Assembly: GCF_007830445.1 (NCBI RefSeq)
Contig: NZ_VLKR01000005.1
Coordinates: forward strand, 124,001 to 188,000
Length of the DNA stretch: 64,000 nucleotides
Origin: Sphingobacterium siyangense
GTDB taxonomy: Bacteria; Bacteroidota; Bacteroidia; Sphingobacteriales; Sphingobacteriaceae
Direction of reading: 5' to 3'
Under the pieces are notes generated by a model. That model ran no database searches. It saw only the letters and a program-made list of their open reading frames with translations, and was not told the origin of the DNA. This document shows positions 45,640 through 54,695 of this stretch, one piece after another. A program made the translations under genes and the position numbers. The number at the start of each line of letters is the position of its first letter. Position 1 is the first letter of the stretch.

Positions 45640-48513
45640 ATGAATAAACCTATGCTTAAAATTCGAATTGTCTTCTTTGCTTTGCTATACGTTATGATGG
45701 CACATAGTGCCTCAGCACAAACGATGAAGCAAATACGCTATCTCTCAGGAACGGACAACGTTCATACGGTCAATTGGGACTTCTGGGTAACTGGGGGACG
45801 TAAGGCTGGAAAATGGGATAAGATTGCGGTTCCCGGTCATTGGGAACAACAGGGATTTGGGGCTTATAACTATGGTCGGGACTATGTGACCTATGGCAAG
45901 AATTTCATCTTTCACGATGAGAAAGGTTTGTACCGGCATCAATTTACTGTTCCAAAAAACTGGAAAGGTAAAAAAATAAGCCTTGTGTTTGAAGGTTCGA
46001 TGACAGATACCGAAGTTAAGATCAACGGTAAGCTGGCTGGAGATATCCACCAAGGTGCTTTCTATCAGTTTAAGTACGATGTCACCGAGAAGATCAGCTT
46101 TGACAAGGCCAATATATTGGAAGCGACTGTATCAAAAATGTCATCTGATAAATCTGTTAACAATGCGGAGCGCCTTGCAGATTATTGGATTTTAGGCGGT
46201 ATTTATAGACCTGTATACCTCGAGGCGACACCACAAGAGCATATCAGTTGGACAGCTATCGACGCCAAAGCAGATGGAACTTTTCGAAGCAACGTGCATT
46301 TAGAAAGTTTGTCTAAAGCCACAAATCTACAGGTGGAGATCAAAGATCTGAAGGGCAACGTGATCGCAAATCAGAAGTTTCCGATTATGGCGAAAGATTC
46401 GGTAAAATTGATCGAAATGAAAGTGGAAAAACCGTTATTGTGGACAGCGGAGACGCCAAACTTGTATCAGGTCACGTACACCCTATGGGATGGGAAGAAT
46501 AAAGGATATCAATCTCAAGATCGTTTTGGTTTCCGGACGATCGAAGTTCGAGAAGGAGATGGTATCTATGTCAATGGTGTAAAAGTGAAGATGAAAGGTG
46601 TCAACCGTCATGTATGGTGGCCCGAAACTGGACGATCTGTGAACGCACAATTGGATCTGAATGATGTTAAACTGATCAAAGAAATGAACATGAATGCGGT
46701 ACGCTGTTCACATTATCCGCCAGATAGATCGTTTTTGGCCTATTGCGATTCATTGGGCTTATATGTTTTGGATGAATTGGCCGGATGGCAGAAGGCATAT
46801 AGCACTGTTGTGGGTAAAAAGCTAGTGCGAGAAATGGTTATCCGAGATGCCAATCATCCTTCCATTATACTTTGGAGTAATGGCAATGAAGGCGGGCATA
46901 ATAAAGAACTTGTTGATGAGTATAAAAAATATGATCTTTCGGCAAGAACGGTAATCCATGCACATCATAGACCTGGGAACGCCATCAATGGAATCGATTG
47001 CAACCATTATGAAGACTTTTATTCAACAAAAAAAATTCTGGAAGGGCCAAACATTTACATGCCGACTGAATTTCTCCATGCACAGGACGATGGCGGCGCC
47101 GCAGCAGGATTAGCAGATATATGGGAGTTGCACTGGAATGCCAAATTAGGTGCAGGCGGATTTATTTGGGATTTTGCAGATGAAGGTATCGTGCGTACAG
47201 ATTTCAACAATGTGATTGATGTCAACCGCGTAAATGCCCCCGATGGAATCCTTGGGCCACATCGCGAAAAAGAGGGAAGTTTCTATGCTATTCGGGAAAT
47301 CTATTCACCTGTACATATTACGATGAAGAAATTACCTGCCGACTTCAATGGAACTATTCCGGTGGAAAATCGTTATCACTTTACCGACCTAAAAGATTGC
47401 AGGTTTGAGGGTAAATTGATTACTTATAAACAGCCCTATGCCGAAGAAGCGGGGGTGGACTCGGTGTTGAATCTAAAGATAAATAGTCCTGTATTGGCTC
47501 CGACTCAAAAAGGAAACGTGCGGTTGAATTTACCGAGCGATTGGAAACAATATGATGCACTAATATTGATGGCAACTGACTCACATGGGGAGGAAATTTA
47601 TACTTGGACATGGCGTATAAAATCCAATCAGGCTCTTACAGCTGAAATTCTACCTTTAAAATCTTCTACCGATGTTGAAGCGAAAGAGGACAGTGTAAAT
47701 TATATTCTCAAGGCAAACGGAATAACAGCTTTTATCTCCAAAAAAACAGGATTATTGGTTGATCTGGCCAATGATTATAGCATGAAATTAGCTTTTAATA
47801 ATGGCCCGGTGCTTATTGATGGACAGTCGGAGATGAAAAGTGCTAAACGTTGGCAGGATGGAAAAAATGAAGTTGTTGAGTTTATGTTTGATGGCAATCT
47901 AAGTTTTATCCGTTGGACGATGCGGCCAGACGGCTGGTTGAAACTTGATTATGCTTACAATATGAAAAAAACAGTGCCTTATGCCGGAGTAAGCTTCAAC
48001 TTTCCTGAAAACTATATTATTGGGGCCAAATGGCTCGGTAATGGACCGTATCGCGTATGGAAGAATAGGATGCAAGGTGTCACCCTAAATACATGGGAAA
48101 AAATGTACAATGATGGAAAAGCCGGTATTGGTCCATGGGCATTTCCTGAATTTAAAGGCTACTTCTCCGATGTTAGCTGGGTACAATTCAATACAGTGCA
48201 AGGCAAGTTTTTGGTCGCAACAGATCAGGAAGATTTATTTGTGCGATTGTTCGAGTTTTACGGAATTTCCGGTCCTAAAGGATATCCGCAATTGCCGTCT
48301 GGAGATATTTCCTTTTTAGATGCTATTCCCCCTATTGGAACAAAACTGGCATTGGGAATTAATGGAAATGCTGCCGTGAATGGACCCGCGGGTGAGCTTA
48401 ATCAAATGGATAAAAGGATTAACCGGACACTTTATTTTTACTTTGGGACCCCAAAAGGCGAAAAAGAAAATACACAATTTGTGATGCCTAAGGTTAATGT
48501 GTTGACTGATTAA
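45640..48513 (+). CDS. GH2 beta-galactosidase (957 aa)
   Basis: A secreted LacZ-type GH2 enzyme (signal peptide ending HSASAQ). Domains in order: sugar-binding jelly roll (about 40-200, VPGHWEQQGFGAYNYG), immunoglobulin-like domain (about 205-300), TIM barrel (about 300-590) with acid/base E417 in LWSNGNEGGHN and nucleophile E477 in MPTEFLHAQ, and a C-terminal beta-galactosidase small-chain-type domain (about 690-950, with LGNGPYRVWKNRM). The last domain supports beta-galactosidase activity, here probably on galactan or arabinogalactan side chains of RG-I. It is preceded by a terminator and must have its own start signal, or depends on read-through. A bidirectional terminator follows. Confidence 0.93.
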   Translation: MNKPMLKIRIVFFALLYVMMAHSASAQTMKQIRYLSGTDNVHTVNWDFWVTGGRKAGKWDKIAVPGHWEQQGFGAYNYGRDYVTYGKNFIFHDEKGLYRHQFTVPKNWKGKKISLVFEGSMTDTEVKINGKLAGDIHQGAFYQFKYDVTEKISFDKANILEATVSKMSSDKSVNNAERLADYWILGGIYRPVYLEATPQEHISWTAIDAKADGTFRSNVHLESLSKATNLQVEIKDLKGNVIANQKFPIMAKDSVKLIEMKVEKPLLWTAETPNLYQVTYTLWDGKNKGYQSQDRFGFRTIEVREGDGIYVNGVKVKMKGVNRHVWWPETGRSVNAQLDLNDVKLIKEMNMNAVRCSHYPPDRSFLAYCDSLGLYVLDELAGWQKAYSTVVGKKLVREMVIRDANHPSIILWSNGNEGGHNKELVDEYKKYDLSARTVIHAHHRPGNAINGIDCNHYEDFYSTKKILEGPNIYMPTEFLHAQDDGGAAAGLADIWELHWNAKLGAGGFIWDFADEGIVRTDFNNVIDVNRVNAPDGILGPHREKEGSFYAIREIYSPVHITMKKLPADFNGTIPVENRYHFTDLKDCRFEGKLITYKQPYAEEAGVDSVLNLKINSPVLAPTQKGNVRLNLPSDWKQYDALILMATDSHGEEIYTWTWRIKSNQALTAEILPLKSSTDVEAKEDSVNYILKANGITAFISKKTGLLVDLANDYSMKLAFNNGPVLIDGQSEMKSAKRWQDGKNEVVEFMFDGNLSFIRWTMRPDGWLKLDYAYNMKKTVPYAGVSFNFPENYIIGAKWLGNGPYRVWKNRMQGVTLNTWEKMYNDGKAGIGPWAFPEFKGYFSDVSWVQFNTVQGKFLVATDQEDLFVRLFEFYGISGPKGYPQLPSGDISFLDAIPPIGTKLALGINGNAAVNGPAGELNQMDKRINRTLYFYFGTPKGEKENTQFVMPKVNVLTD

Positions 48514-48526
48514 AAGAATAATGCAT

Positions 48527-48568
48527 AAAAAAAGGGCTTTTCTATGTTAATAGAAAAGCCCTTTTTTT
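48527..48568. terminator. Bidirectional terminator between convergent GH2 and GH28 genes
   Basis: AAAAAAAGGGCTTTTCTA (48527-48544) is the exact reverse complement of TAGAAAAGCCCTTTTTTT (48551-48568), with a 6-base loop. A/T tracts on both sides let it act for both strands. Confidence 0.93.
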
Positions 48569-48643
48569 ATGGCGTAACCCTAATAGTATGTATTCTTTTC
48601 CATAATGCTTATTTAGGTTTCTTGAACCCAAAAAGGTTGTGCT

Positions 48644-50029
48644 TTATTCACTTTTATCACTATTCGTGTAGGAAAAATCATTGACGTATTTATTTTGAAT
48701 AGCAGTTGATGTCGTTTTTTTAAGATGTACATCCTTCAATCGTATGGTCTGAATTGGAAGTTCGGGATTACCATTGATCTTCGAGACAAACTGACCTACT
48801 TCAGCTTTAATGTGGGAAAGATAGACATTCGTTATTGGAGTCAGTTTTTTTACTTTGGTTGGTACCAGGTTGCGCCATTGATAGAGCACATCCGTATCTA
48901 TTCCAAGTATACCTTCCTTTACGTTTTGGGCTTTGATCTTTGAAAAATAAATGTTTTTAACGTAACCGCCCATTCGTTCATTGGTTTTGATGAAAAGTAG
49001 ATGCATGAGCTTCTCATTCGGCAGTACTGTGCAATTGTTTACGTAAATATTTTCAATCCCTCCCGAGAGTTCACTTCCAACGGCAAGGAGCTGGTGACCG
49101 TCACGGATCTCGCAATTACGGATCACAATATTCTTTGTTGGCGTTTTCAACCGCCAGCCTTCGGGATTTCTACCCGACTTCAAGGCAATAGCATCATCCC
49201 CCTGGTCAAATACACAATTTTCAATCAATACATTCTGACTCATTTCTGGGTCAATTCCATCATTGTTATGCCCATGGGCGTAGATGTCGATGCCACGGAT
49301 AAGCGCATCTTTCGTTAGGTAGAGATGCAAGGTCCAAAAAGGACTGTTTCGGATCTTGATATCTTCGACCCTCACATGTTGGCAACGGTTAAATTGAATA
49401 AACTGAGGTCTAAGGTTAGATGTGTCGTTGACCATGAGACGCTGTTCCACAGGCATCCCTTCTTGTGCCCAATTATAGAGATTTTTGATGCTTTCCATGT
49501 GCGGCTTTGGTCTCGGAAACCATTTCTCCCAAACAGTCAGATCTGCTTTTATGGTTCCCTTACCGGTAATGGCAACATTTGTCGCTTCGTATGCATAGAT
49601 CAATGGCGAATAATTATAGCACTCAAGCCCTTCCCAGCTACTGTGAACAGCAGGTAAATAGTCTTTCGGGTCGCCCGAAAATAATAAGGTTGCTCCTGCA
49701 CTGACATGTAAGTTAACATTGCTCTTTAGGTGTATTGCCTTGGTTGACCATTCTCCAGGAGGAATAATGATATTGCCACCCGATGTTGTCGCTAGCGCAA
49801 TTGCCTTCGCGATTGCTGTGGTAGTACTTTCCTTGTCACCCTGACGTGCACCAAAATCGCGGATATCGTAGTTTTTACAATGCTCGAAATTTGGGACCTT
49901 AAATACTGGGATTTCAAAAGGAGCTTTGATTTTAATATCGTCTTGGTTGATCTTGCTGATCTGCGCGACGCTCAATCGAGTAAAAGCGATCGATAGTAAA
50001 ATAAAGGCGAAGATTGATTTATATTTCAT
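48644..50029 (-). CDS. GH28 pectin hydrolase (461 aa), minus strand
   Basis: A secreted right-handed beta-helix enzyme of the polygalacturonase family. I place the start at the ATG complementary to 50027-50029 (MKYKSIFAFILLSIAFTRLS, a clear signal peptide); a longer frame to 50107 only adds 26 residues without signal character. Family motifs: YDIRDFGARQGDKEST, HNNDGIDPEMSQNV (first Asp), VFDQGDDAIALKSG (Asp pair) and LLAVGSELSGG in place of the usual GHG motif. It hydrolyses galacturonic acid linkages in homogalacturonan or RG-I, perhaps in exo mode. It stands alone and is divergent from the second GH28 gene, 623 bp away. Confidence 0.92.
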   Translation of the reverse strand: MKYKSIFAFILLSIAFTRLSVAQISKINQDDIKIKAPFEIPVFKVPNFEHCKNYDIRDFGARQGDKESTTTAIAKAIALATTSGGNIIIPPGEWSTKAIHLKSNVNLHVSAGATLLFSGDPKDYLPAVHSSWEGLECYNYSPLIYAYEATNVAITGKGTIKADLTVWEKWFPRPKPHMESIKNLYNWAQEGMPVEQRLMVNDTSNLRPQFIQFNRCQHVRVEDIKIRNSPFWTLHLYLTKDALIRGIDIYAHGHNNDGIDPEMSQNVLIENCVFDQGDDAIALKSGRNPEGWRLKTPTKNIVIRNCEIRDGHQLLAVGSELSGGIENIYVNNCTVLPNEKLMHLLFIKTNERMGGYVKNIYFSKIKAQNVKEGILGIDTDVLYQWRNLVPTKVKKLTPITNVYLSHIKAEVGQFVSKINGNPELPIQTIRLKDVHLKKTTSTAIQNKYVNDFSYTNSDKSE

Positions 50030-50311
50030 GTTAATAATTATTTCATGAGCACGCAAGCTCGGTTTGTGTTTTTTAAGGCCATATGGAATATCCAGTTTAT
50101 TTTTCATCAGGAGGTCCTAAGCAATTGGTTAAAAACAATAAAGACTAAAAATAAGGAACAATCAAGGGGGAACCTAATTTTACCAAGCAGGACAGTACAA
50201 GGTGGTTTGGATATATTTTCTTAAGGATAAGGTATCACCAAATCCATATCAACTCCTGACTGCAAGCGGATTGTTAAAAAGGTGAGTGCATGGTGAATCA
50301 ACCTCTAAAAG

Positions 50312-50344
50312 GTGGACTCAACGTGGACTCACTGTGCACTCAAC
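50312..50344 (+). repeat. 11-bp tandem repeat, three copies
   Basis: GTGGACTCAAC, GTGGACTCACT and GTGCACTCAAC follow each other without gaps (50312-50322, 50323-50333, 50334-50344), and a fourth degraded unit begins GTGG. The period equals about one DNA helical turn, which would suit a row of protein-binding sites on one face of the DNA. Confidence 0.7.
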
Positions 50345-50590
50345 GTGGTTACAGTTAGGAGTTGGTCATAAGTTGGTGTGGCGTTGGAGTTGAGAATTCT
50401 ATAACAAATATATTACGAATGACGTTGAATCCCTGTTTTTAACCTTATTATACATGAAAACGAGCACTTTCTGACTGTATTGTCTGGTTTGTTCAGGATA
50501 CTACAGGACGGCTCTTGTTAAAAATGTTGATACTTTTAAAACTAGCTACTTATTTAAGTATCCTTAAATACGCTAATCAATTCGAAGGCA

Positions 50591-50622
50591 TTGTCTACAC
50601 GTTTTAATTAAGCTGTAGACAA
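50591..50622 (+). promoter_or_regulatory. Inverted repeat before the RG-I operon
   Basis: TTGTCTACA (50591-50599) is the exact reverse complement of TGTAGACAA (50614-50622) across 14 bases, 31 bp before the GH28 ATG. It could be an operator or a leader hairpin. Confidence 0.4.
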
Positions 50623-50652
50623 GCGGGGAAACAAGACTTAATAAAACTAAAT

Positions 50653-51978
50653 ATGATGAAAAAATTCTTTCGATTTTTACTCCTGCTTACATCAATTGCG
50701 ATCTTGTCCAATGCACATGCGCAAGGAAAGTTTCCGGACGGAACAGCAATCTCAAAATGGTTCGAGACTGTAAAATCGACTGAGATCGGAACGCTCGGAA
50801 AGAAATTTCTCATCACGGATTTTGGTGTGGTCGCAGATAGCACCATCGTGCAAACTGCCAAAATCCAACAAGCAATTGATAAAGCATATGAAAGTGGAGG
50901 CGGTGTCGTCGTCGTACCTAAAGGGATCTATCTGAGTGGTTCATTATTTTTTAAACCAAAGACACACTTGCACTTGGAAGAAGGGGCTGTGTTAAAAGGA
51001 AGTGATGATATCGCAGATTTTGCGCTAGCTGAGACTCGAATGGAAGGTCAGACAGTGAAATATTTTTTGGCGCTTGTCAATGCGGATCAGGTGGATGGAT
51101 TTACAATTTCGGGCAAAGGCACACTCGATGGAAACGGGTTGCGCTACTGGCGATCCTTTTGGCTTCGAAGACAGTTTAATCCACAATGCACAAATATGGA
51201 CGAGATGCGCCCACGCTTACTTTATGTTTCCAATAGCAAGGACGTACAAATATCGGGCATTCGTTTGATCAATTCACCGTTTTGGACCTCACATTATTAT
51301 AAATGTGAAAATCTCAAATTGATCGGTTTGCACATTTCGGCGCCAAAGGAACCTGTGAAAGCGCCTAGTTCAGATGCGATTGATTTGGATGTCTGCCGCA
51401 ATGTATTGATTAAGGATTGTTACTTATCCGTTAACGATGATGCGATCGCATTAAAAGGAGGTAAAGGGCCTAAGTCCGACAAAGATCCTAATAATGGACC
51501 TAATTCAAATATTATTATTGAGAACTGTTTCTTTGGATTTTGTCATAGTGCACTGACTTGTGGTAGTGAATCTATTCATAGCTATAATGTGATTTTTAGG
51601 AACAATACCTTAGATAAAGCACGCAAGCTGTTGCAGTTAAAGATGCGGCCAGATACGCCACAGGAATATGAAAACATTTTGATCGAAAATGTAAAGGGAA
51701 ATGTCAATAGCATGTTGTTTATTAAACCTTGGACCCAATTTTTTGATTTGAAGGGCGAGAAAGATATTAAAATGTCCTATGCAAGAAATATTGTCCTACG
51801 CAATATAGATCTGGATTGCGACATCGTATTCGATGTCCTCAATTCGGAACAATATGTGCTGTCGGATTTTACATTTCAAAATATGCACGTCCGTGCAGCC
51901 AAAGATCCAGCGATTCACAGGGAATATATTAGAAACTTTGTCCTAAATAATGTAACTGTTAATAATAAAAAGCAATAA
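50653..51978 (+). CDS. GH28 pectin hydrolase (441 aa), plus strand
   Basis: A secreted beta-helix enzyme with signal peptide MMKKFFRFLLLLTSIAILSNAHA; ATG 50656 is also possible. GH28 motifs: FLITDFGVVADSTIVQTAKI near the start, SSDAIDLDVCRNVLIKDC, LSVNDDAIALKGG with the catalytic Asp pair, and ALTCGSESIHS where classical polygalacturonases have GHG. Both GH28s in the window share this GSE variation, seen in exo-acting or RG-I-directed members. It is the first gene of the RG-I backbone operon and precedes the PL11 lyase gene by 41 bp. Confidence 0.92.
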   Translation: MMKKFFRFLLLLTSIAILSNAHAQGKFPDGTAISKWFETVKSTEIGTLGKKFLITDFGVVADSTIVQTAKIQQAIDKAYESGGGVVVVPKGIYLSGSLFFKPKTHLHLEEGAVLKGSDDIADFALAETRMEGQTVKYFLALVNADQVDGFTISGKGTLDGNGLRYWRSFWLRRQFNPQCTNMDEMRPRLLYVSNSKDVQISGIRLINSPFWTSHYYKCENLKLIGLHISAPKEPVKAPSSDAIDLDVCRNVLIKDCYLSVNDDAIALKGGKGPKSDKDPNNGPNSNIIIENCFFGFCHSALTCGSESIHSYNVIFRNNTLDKARKLLQLKMRPDTPQEYENILIENVKGNVNSMLFIKPWTQFFDLKGEKDIKMSYARNIVLRNIDLDCDIVFDVLNSEQYVLSDFTFQNMHVRAAKDPAIHREYIRNFVLNNVTVNNKKQ

Positions 51979-52019
51979 TAATATGTACCAGCATATTGCT
52001 GTGGCTTAGACCTTGAATT

Positions 52020-53867
52020 ATGAAGACAAAACTTATTCTTTTGACCGGGGCGCTGATCGGTTCCCTAGCCGTTTCAGGCCAACGTAAAATGGAGTTTTTG
52101 GATCGGGGGATGGTGGGTGTAAAAACGACGGACAACGCTGTTTTTTTAAGCTGGCGTCTGCTTGGCACTGACGATTTTGATACGGCCTTTGCAATTTATA
52201 GAAAGGATGGGAATGGCAAGCAGAAAAGACTAAATACTTCACCTTTGACCAAAGGGACTAATTTTTTGGACGATCAGGTCGATTTGAATCAAGATGTTAC
52301 TTACATTTTGGATATAGTAGCCGGAGGTAAAGAAAAAGAAGTCGCTAAATTGACCTTATCGAAAGATCAAAAAGTACAGCAATACTTAAATATTCCCTTA
52401 CGTACTCCCAAAGGGTACACTCCGGGTGATATTTCTGTAGGTGATTTGGATGGCGACGGGACTTACGAACTGATTGTTCATCAGACGGGTGTTGGACATG
52501 ACAACGCACACAATGGGATTACTTCGGAACCTATTTTTCAGGCATATAAACTAGATGGTACTTTTCTTTGGGAAATCAATTTGGGTAAAAATATCCGAGA
52601 AGGAGCACATTATACCCAATTTATGGTATACGACCTCGATAGTGACGGCCGTGCAGAGCTGGTCTGTAAAACGGCCGACGGTACGAAAGATGGACTGGGA
52701 AATGTCATTGGTGATGCCCAGGCCGATTGGCGTGATACCGTATTAAATTCGCGGACTGTTGGTCGCATATTGAAAGGACCTGAATATTTAACCGTATTTG
52801 ATGGATTGACGGGCAAAGCCCTAAGCTCTGTAGATTATTTACCAGAACGTGGAGAGCTAAGTTCATGGGGAGATACAAATGCTAATCGCAGCGATCGATT
52901 TTTAGCTTGTGTAGCCTATTTGGATGGTGTACATCCAAGTGTTGTGATGACGCGGGGATATTATGAACGGACAGCTCTGGCAGCGTGGGACTTTAAAGAT
53001 AAAAAATTAGTGAACCGCTGGGTATTTGATAGCAAAGTTCGTAAAGATCCTTATTCCGGACAGGGATATCATAATCTTACGGTCGCGGATGTTGACCAGG
53101 ATGGCAAAGATGAAATTGTGTTTGGTTCGATGGTTATTGATGATAATGGCAAAGGTCTATACAGTACAGGACTGGGACATGGCGATGCGCTGCATGTCGG
53201 CGACCTAGATCCTGAAAGACCCGGCCTGGAGATCTTTGGAATCCATGAACTGAAAGGAGGGCGGAAAGGGACCGGCGTGGCTTTATTGGATGCCAAAACT
53301 GGCGCAATATTGTTTAAAAGTGCAATAGACCAAGATATTCCCCGCGGTGTTGCTGCAAATATAGATCCCGATCATAAAGGGGCGTATCTGTGGTGGCTGG
53401 GATCTAGCGATATGTACGATACCAAAGGTAATCGTGTCGGGCCGGCTCCGAGATCGACCAATTTTCTGATTTGGTGGGATGCCGATTTGAGCCGGGAACT
53501 TTTAAACAGTAACTATATTGAAAAATATAAAAATGGGAAAATAGAACGCATCTTTACGGGGATTGGAGCATCATCGATCAATGGAACTAAAAGTACACCT
53601 AACCTGAGCGCGGATATCTTTGGCGATTGGCGTGAAGAATTGATCCTACGTGCAGACGACAACCAAAGCCTACGTATCTATACAACAACGATCCCTACAA
53701 CGCAAAGGGTATATACGTTGATGCATGATCCACAGTATCGCTTGAGCATAGCATGGCAGAATGTGGCTTACAATCAACCGCCACATACGGGGTATTATCT
53801 CGGTGCAGGTATGGATCGTCCAGTCAAGCCGAACATTCAGCTGGTTAAGTATGCCCATAAAAAATAG
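52020..53867 (+). CDS. Rhamnogalacturonan lyase, PL11
   Basis: A 615-residue secreted enzyme with signal peptide ending SLAVSGQ. It has the PL11 plan: N-terminal fibronectin-like strands (MEFLDRGMVGVKTTDNAVFL to about 115) and an eight-bladed propeller rich in calcium loops (ISVGDLDGDGTYELIVHQ, MVYDLDSDGRAELVCKTADG, VADVDQDGKDEIVFG, LSADIFGDWREELILR). The typical end LMHDPQYRLSIAWQNVAYNQ is intact. It cleaves the Rha-GalA backbone of RG-I by beta-elimination, producing oligosaccharides with an unsaturated uronic acid end, which the GH105 encoded downstream removes. Length agrees with known PL11 enzymes. Confidence 0.96.
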   Translation: MKTKLILLTGALIGSLAVSGQRKMEFLDRGMVGVKTTDNAVFLSWRLLGTDDFDTAFAIYRKDGNGKQKRLNTSPLTKGTNFLDDQVDLNQDVTYILDIVAGGKEKEVAKLTLSKDQKVQQYLNIPLRTPKGYTPGDISVGDLDGDGTYELIVHQTGVGHDNAHNGITSEPIFQAYKLDGTFLWEINLGKNIREGAHYTQFMVYDLDSDGRAELVCKTADGTKDGLGNVIGDAQADWRDTVLNSRTVGRILKGPEYLTVFDGLTGKALSSVDYLPERGELSSWGDTNANRSDRFLACVAYLDGVHPSVVMTRGYYERTALAAWDFKDKKLVNRWVFDSKVRKDPYSGQGYHNLTVADVDQDGKDEIVFGSMVIDDNGKGLYSTGLGHGDALHVGDLDPERPGLEIFGIHELKGGRKGTGVALLDAKTGAILFKSAIDQDIPRGVAANIDPDHKGAYLWWLGSSDMYDTKGNRVGPAPRSTNFLIWWDADLSRELLNSNYIEKYKNGKIERIFTGIGASSINGTKSTPNLSADIFGDWREELILRADDNQSLRIYTTTIPTTQRVYTLMHDPQYRLSIAWQNVAYNQPPHTGYYLGAGMDRPVKPNIQLVKYAHKK

Positions 53868-53922
53868 AAATTCGGAAGCGCGATTTGGATTTTTTGACTA
53901 AAAGAAATAGATAAGATAGCAA

Positions 53923-54693
53923 ATGAAGCATACAATAAAATGGATAGGGATGGCACTGACAGCCGTTCTTTTGATATCCTTTGCAAAACAGCAAGATAGA
54001 CCTACGATTTATCTTATCGGTGATTCGACCGTTAAGAACAGCAATAAGGAATATTGGGGCTGGGGTACCCTGATTCCTGAATTATTGGATACGACACGAA
54101 TCCGTGTAGATAACCATGCAATGGCGGGGCGTAGTACACGAACATTTGTCAAAGAAGGAAGATGGGCAAAAGTTGATTCGTTGTTCAAGCCGGGAGATTT
54201 TTTATTGATTCAGTTTGGCCATAACGAGGGCAGTAAGCCCGATACCAGCAAACAAGGCTATCGGGGTGTGCTGCGGGGCATCGGTCAGGACTCCGTTGTG
54301 TTGGATTGGGGAAATGGAAAGAAGGAGACCGTGCACACTTACGGTGAAAACCTGCGTCGTTTTGTGATTGAAGCAAAGAAAAAGGGGGTAACACCAATTT
54401 TGTTATCCATGATTCCGCGCAACCAATGGGATAATCAAGGTAAGGTGAAACGAGCCGACAACGACTTTGGCTTGTGGGCTAGGCAGATTGCAGAAGAACA
54501 GGGCGTTCCCTTTTTGGATCTGAATAGTATTACCGCAGATAAATATGATCAGCTTGGTGCTGAACGGGTAAAATCCAATTATTTTCCAGGTGACCATACG
54601 CATACGAATAAAGCTGGAGCAAGAGAAAATGCATTGTCTGTTATCGAAGGATTTCGGAGGATTAAAAGCCAATTAGTACAATACATTAAATAA
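53923..54693 (+). CDS. Rhamnogalacturonan acetylesterase (CE12), copy 1 of tandem pair
   Basis: A 256-residue secreted SGNH hydrolase with a short signal-like start (MKHTIKWIGMALTAVLLISFA). Catalytic Ser lies in IYLIGDSTVKN, Gly in NHAMAGRSTRTF, Asn in QFGHNEGSKPD and the Asp/His dyad in FPGDHTHTNKAGA. CE12 enzymes deacetylate GalA in RG-I so that lyase and hydrolases can act. It follows the PL11 gene by 55 bp, and its stop lies 2 bp before the ATG of a related esterase gene, evidence of translational coupling and local duplication. Confidence 0.94.
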   Translation: MKHTIKWIGMALTAVLLISFAKQQDRPTIYLIGDSTVKNSNKEYWGWGTLIPELLDTTRIRVDNHAMAGRSTRTFVKEGRWAKVDSLFKPGDFLLIQFGHNEGSKPDTSKQGYRGVLRGIGQDSVVLDWGNGKKETVHTYGENLRRFVIEAKKKGVTPILLSMIPRNQWDNQGKVKRADNDFGLWARQIAEEQGVPFLDLNSITADKYDQLGAERVKSNYFPGDHTHTNKAGARENALSVIEGFRRIKSQLVQYIK

Positions 54694-54695
54694 AA

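Larger units (their letters stand above)
50030..50652. other. 623-bp divergent region between the two GH28 genes
   Basis: It must hold promoters for both strands, though no TAnnTTTG box was found by eye. It contains an 11-bp tandem repeat (50312-50344) followed by scattered GTTGG/AGTTGAG elements that are partial reverse complements of the repeat, and a perfect 9-bp inverted repeat just before the plus-strand gene (50591-50622). No convincing gene is present. Confidence 0.6.

Noticed and set aside
50030..50107. N-terminal extension of the minus-strand GH28
   Set aside because: A polar 26-residue leader would bury the signal peptide; the internal ATG at 50029 is better.
50289..50357. 22-codon frame across the 11-bp repeats
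   Set aside because: No protein character; 11-bp units shift frame with each copy, so a coding repeat is unlikely.
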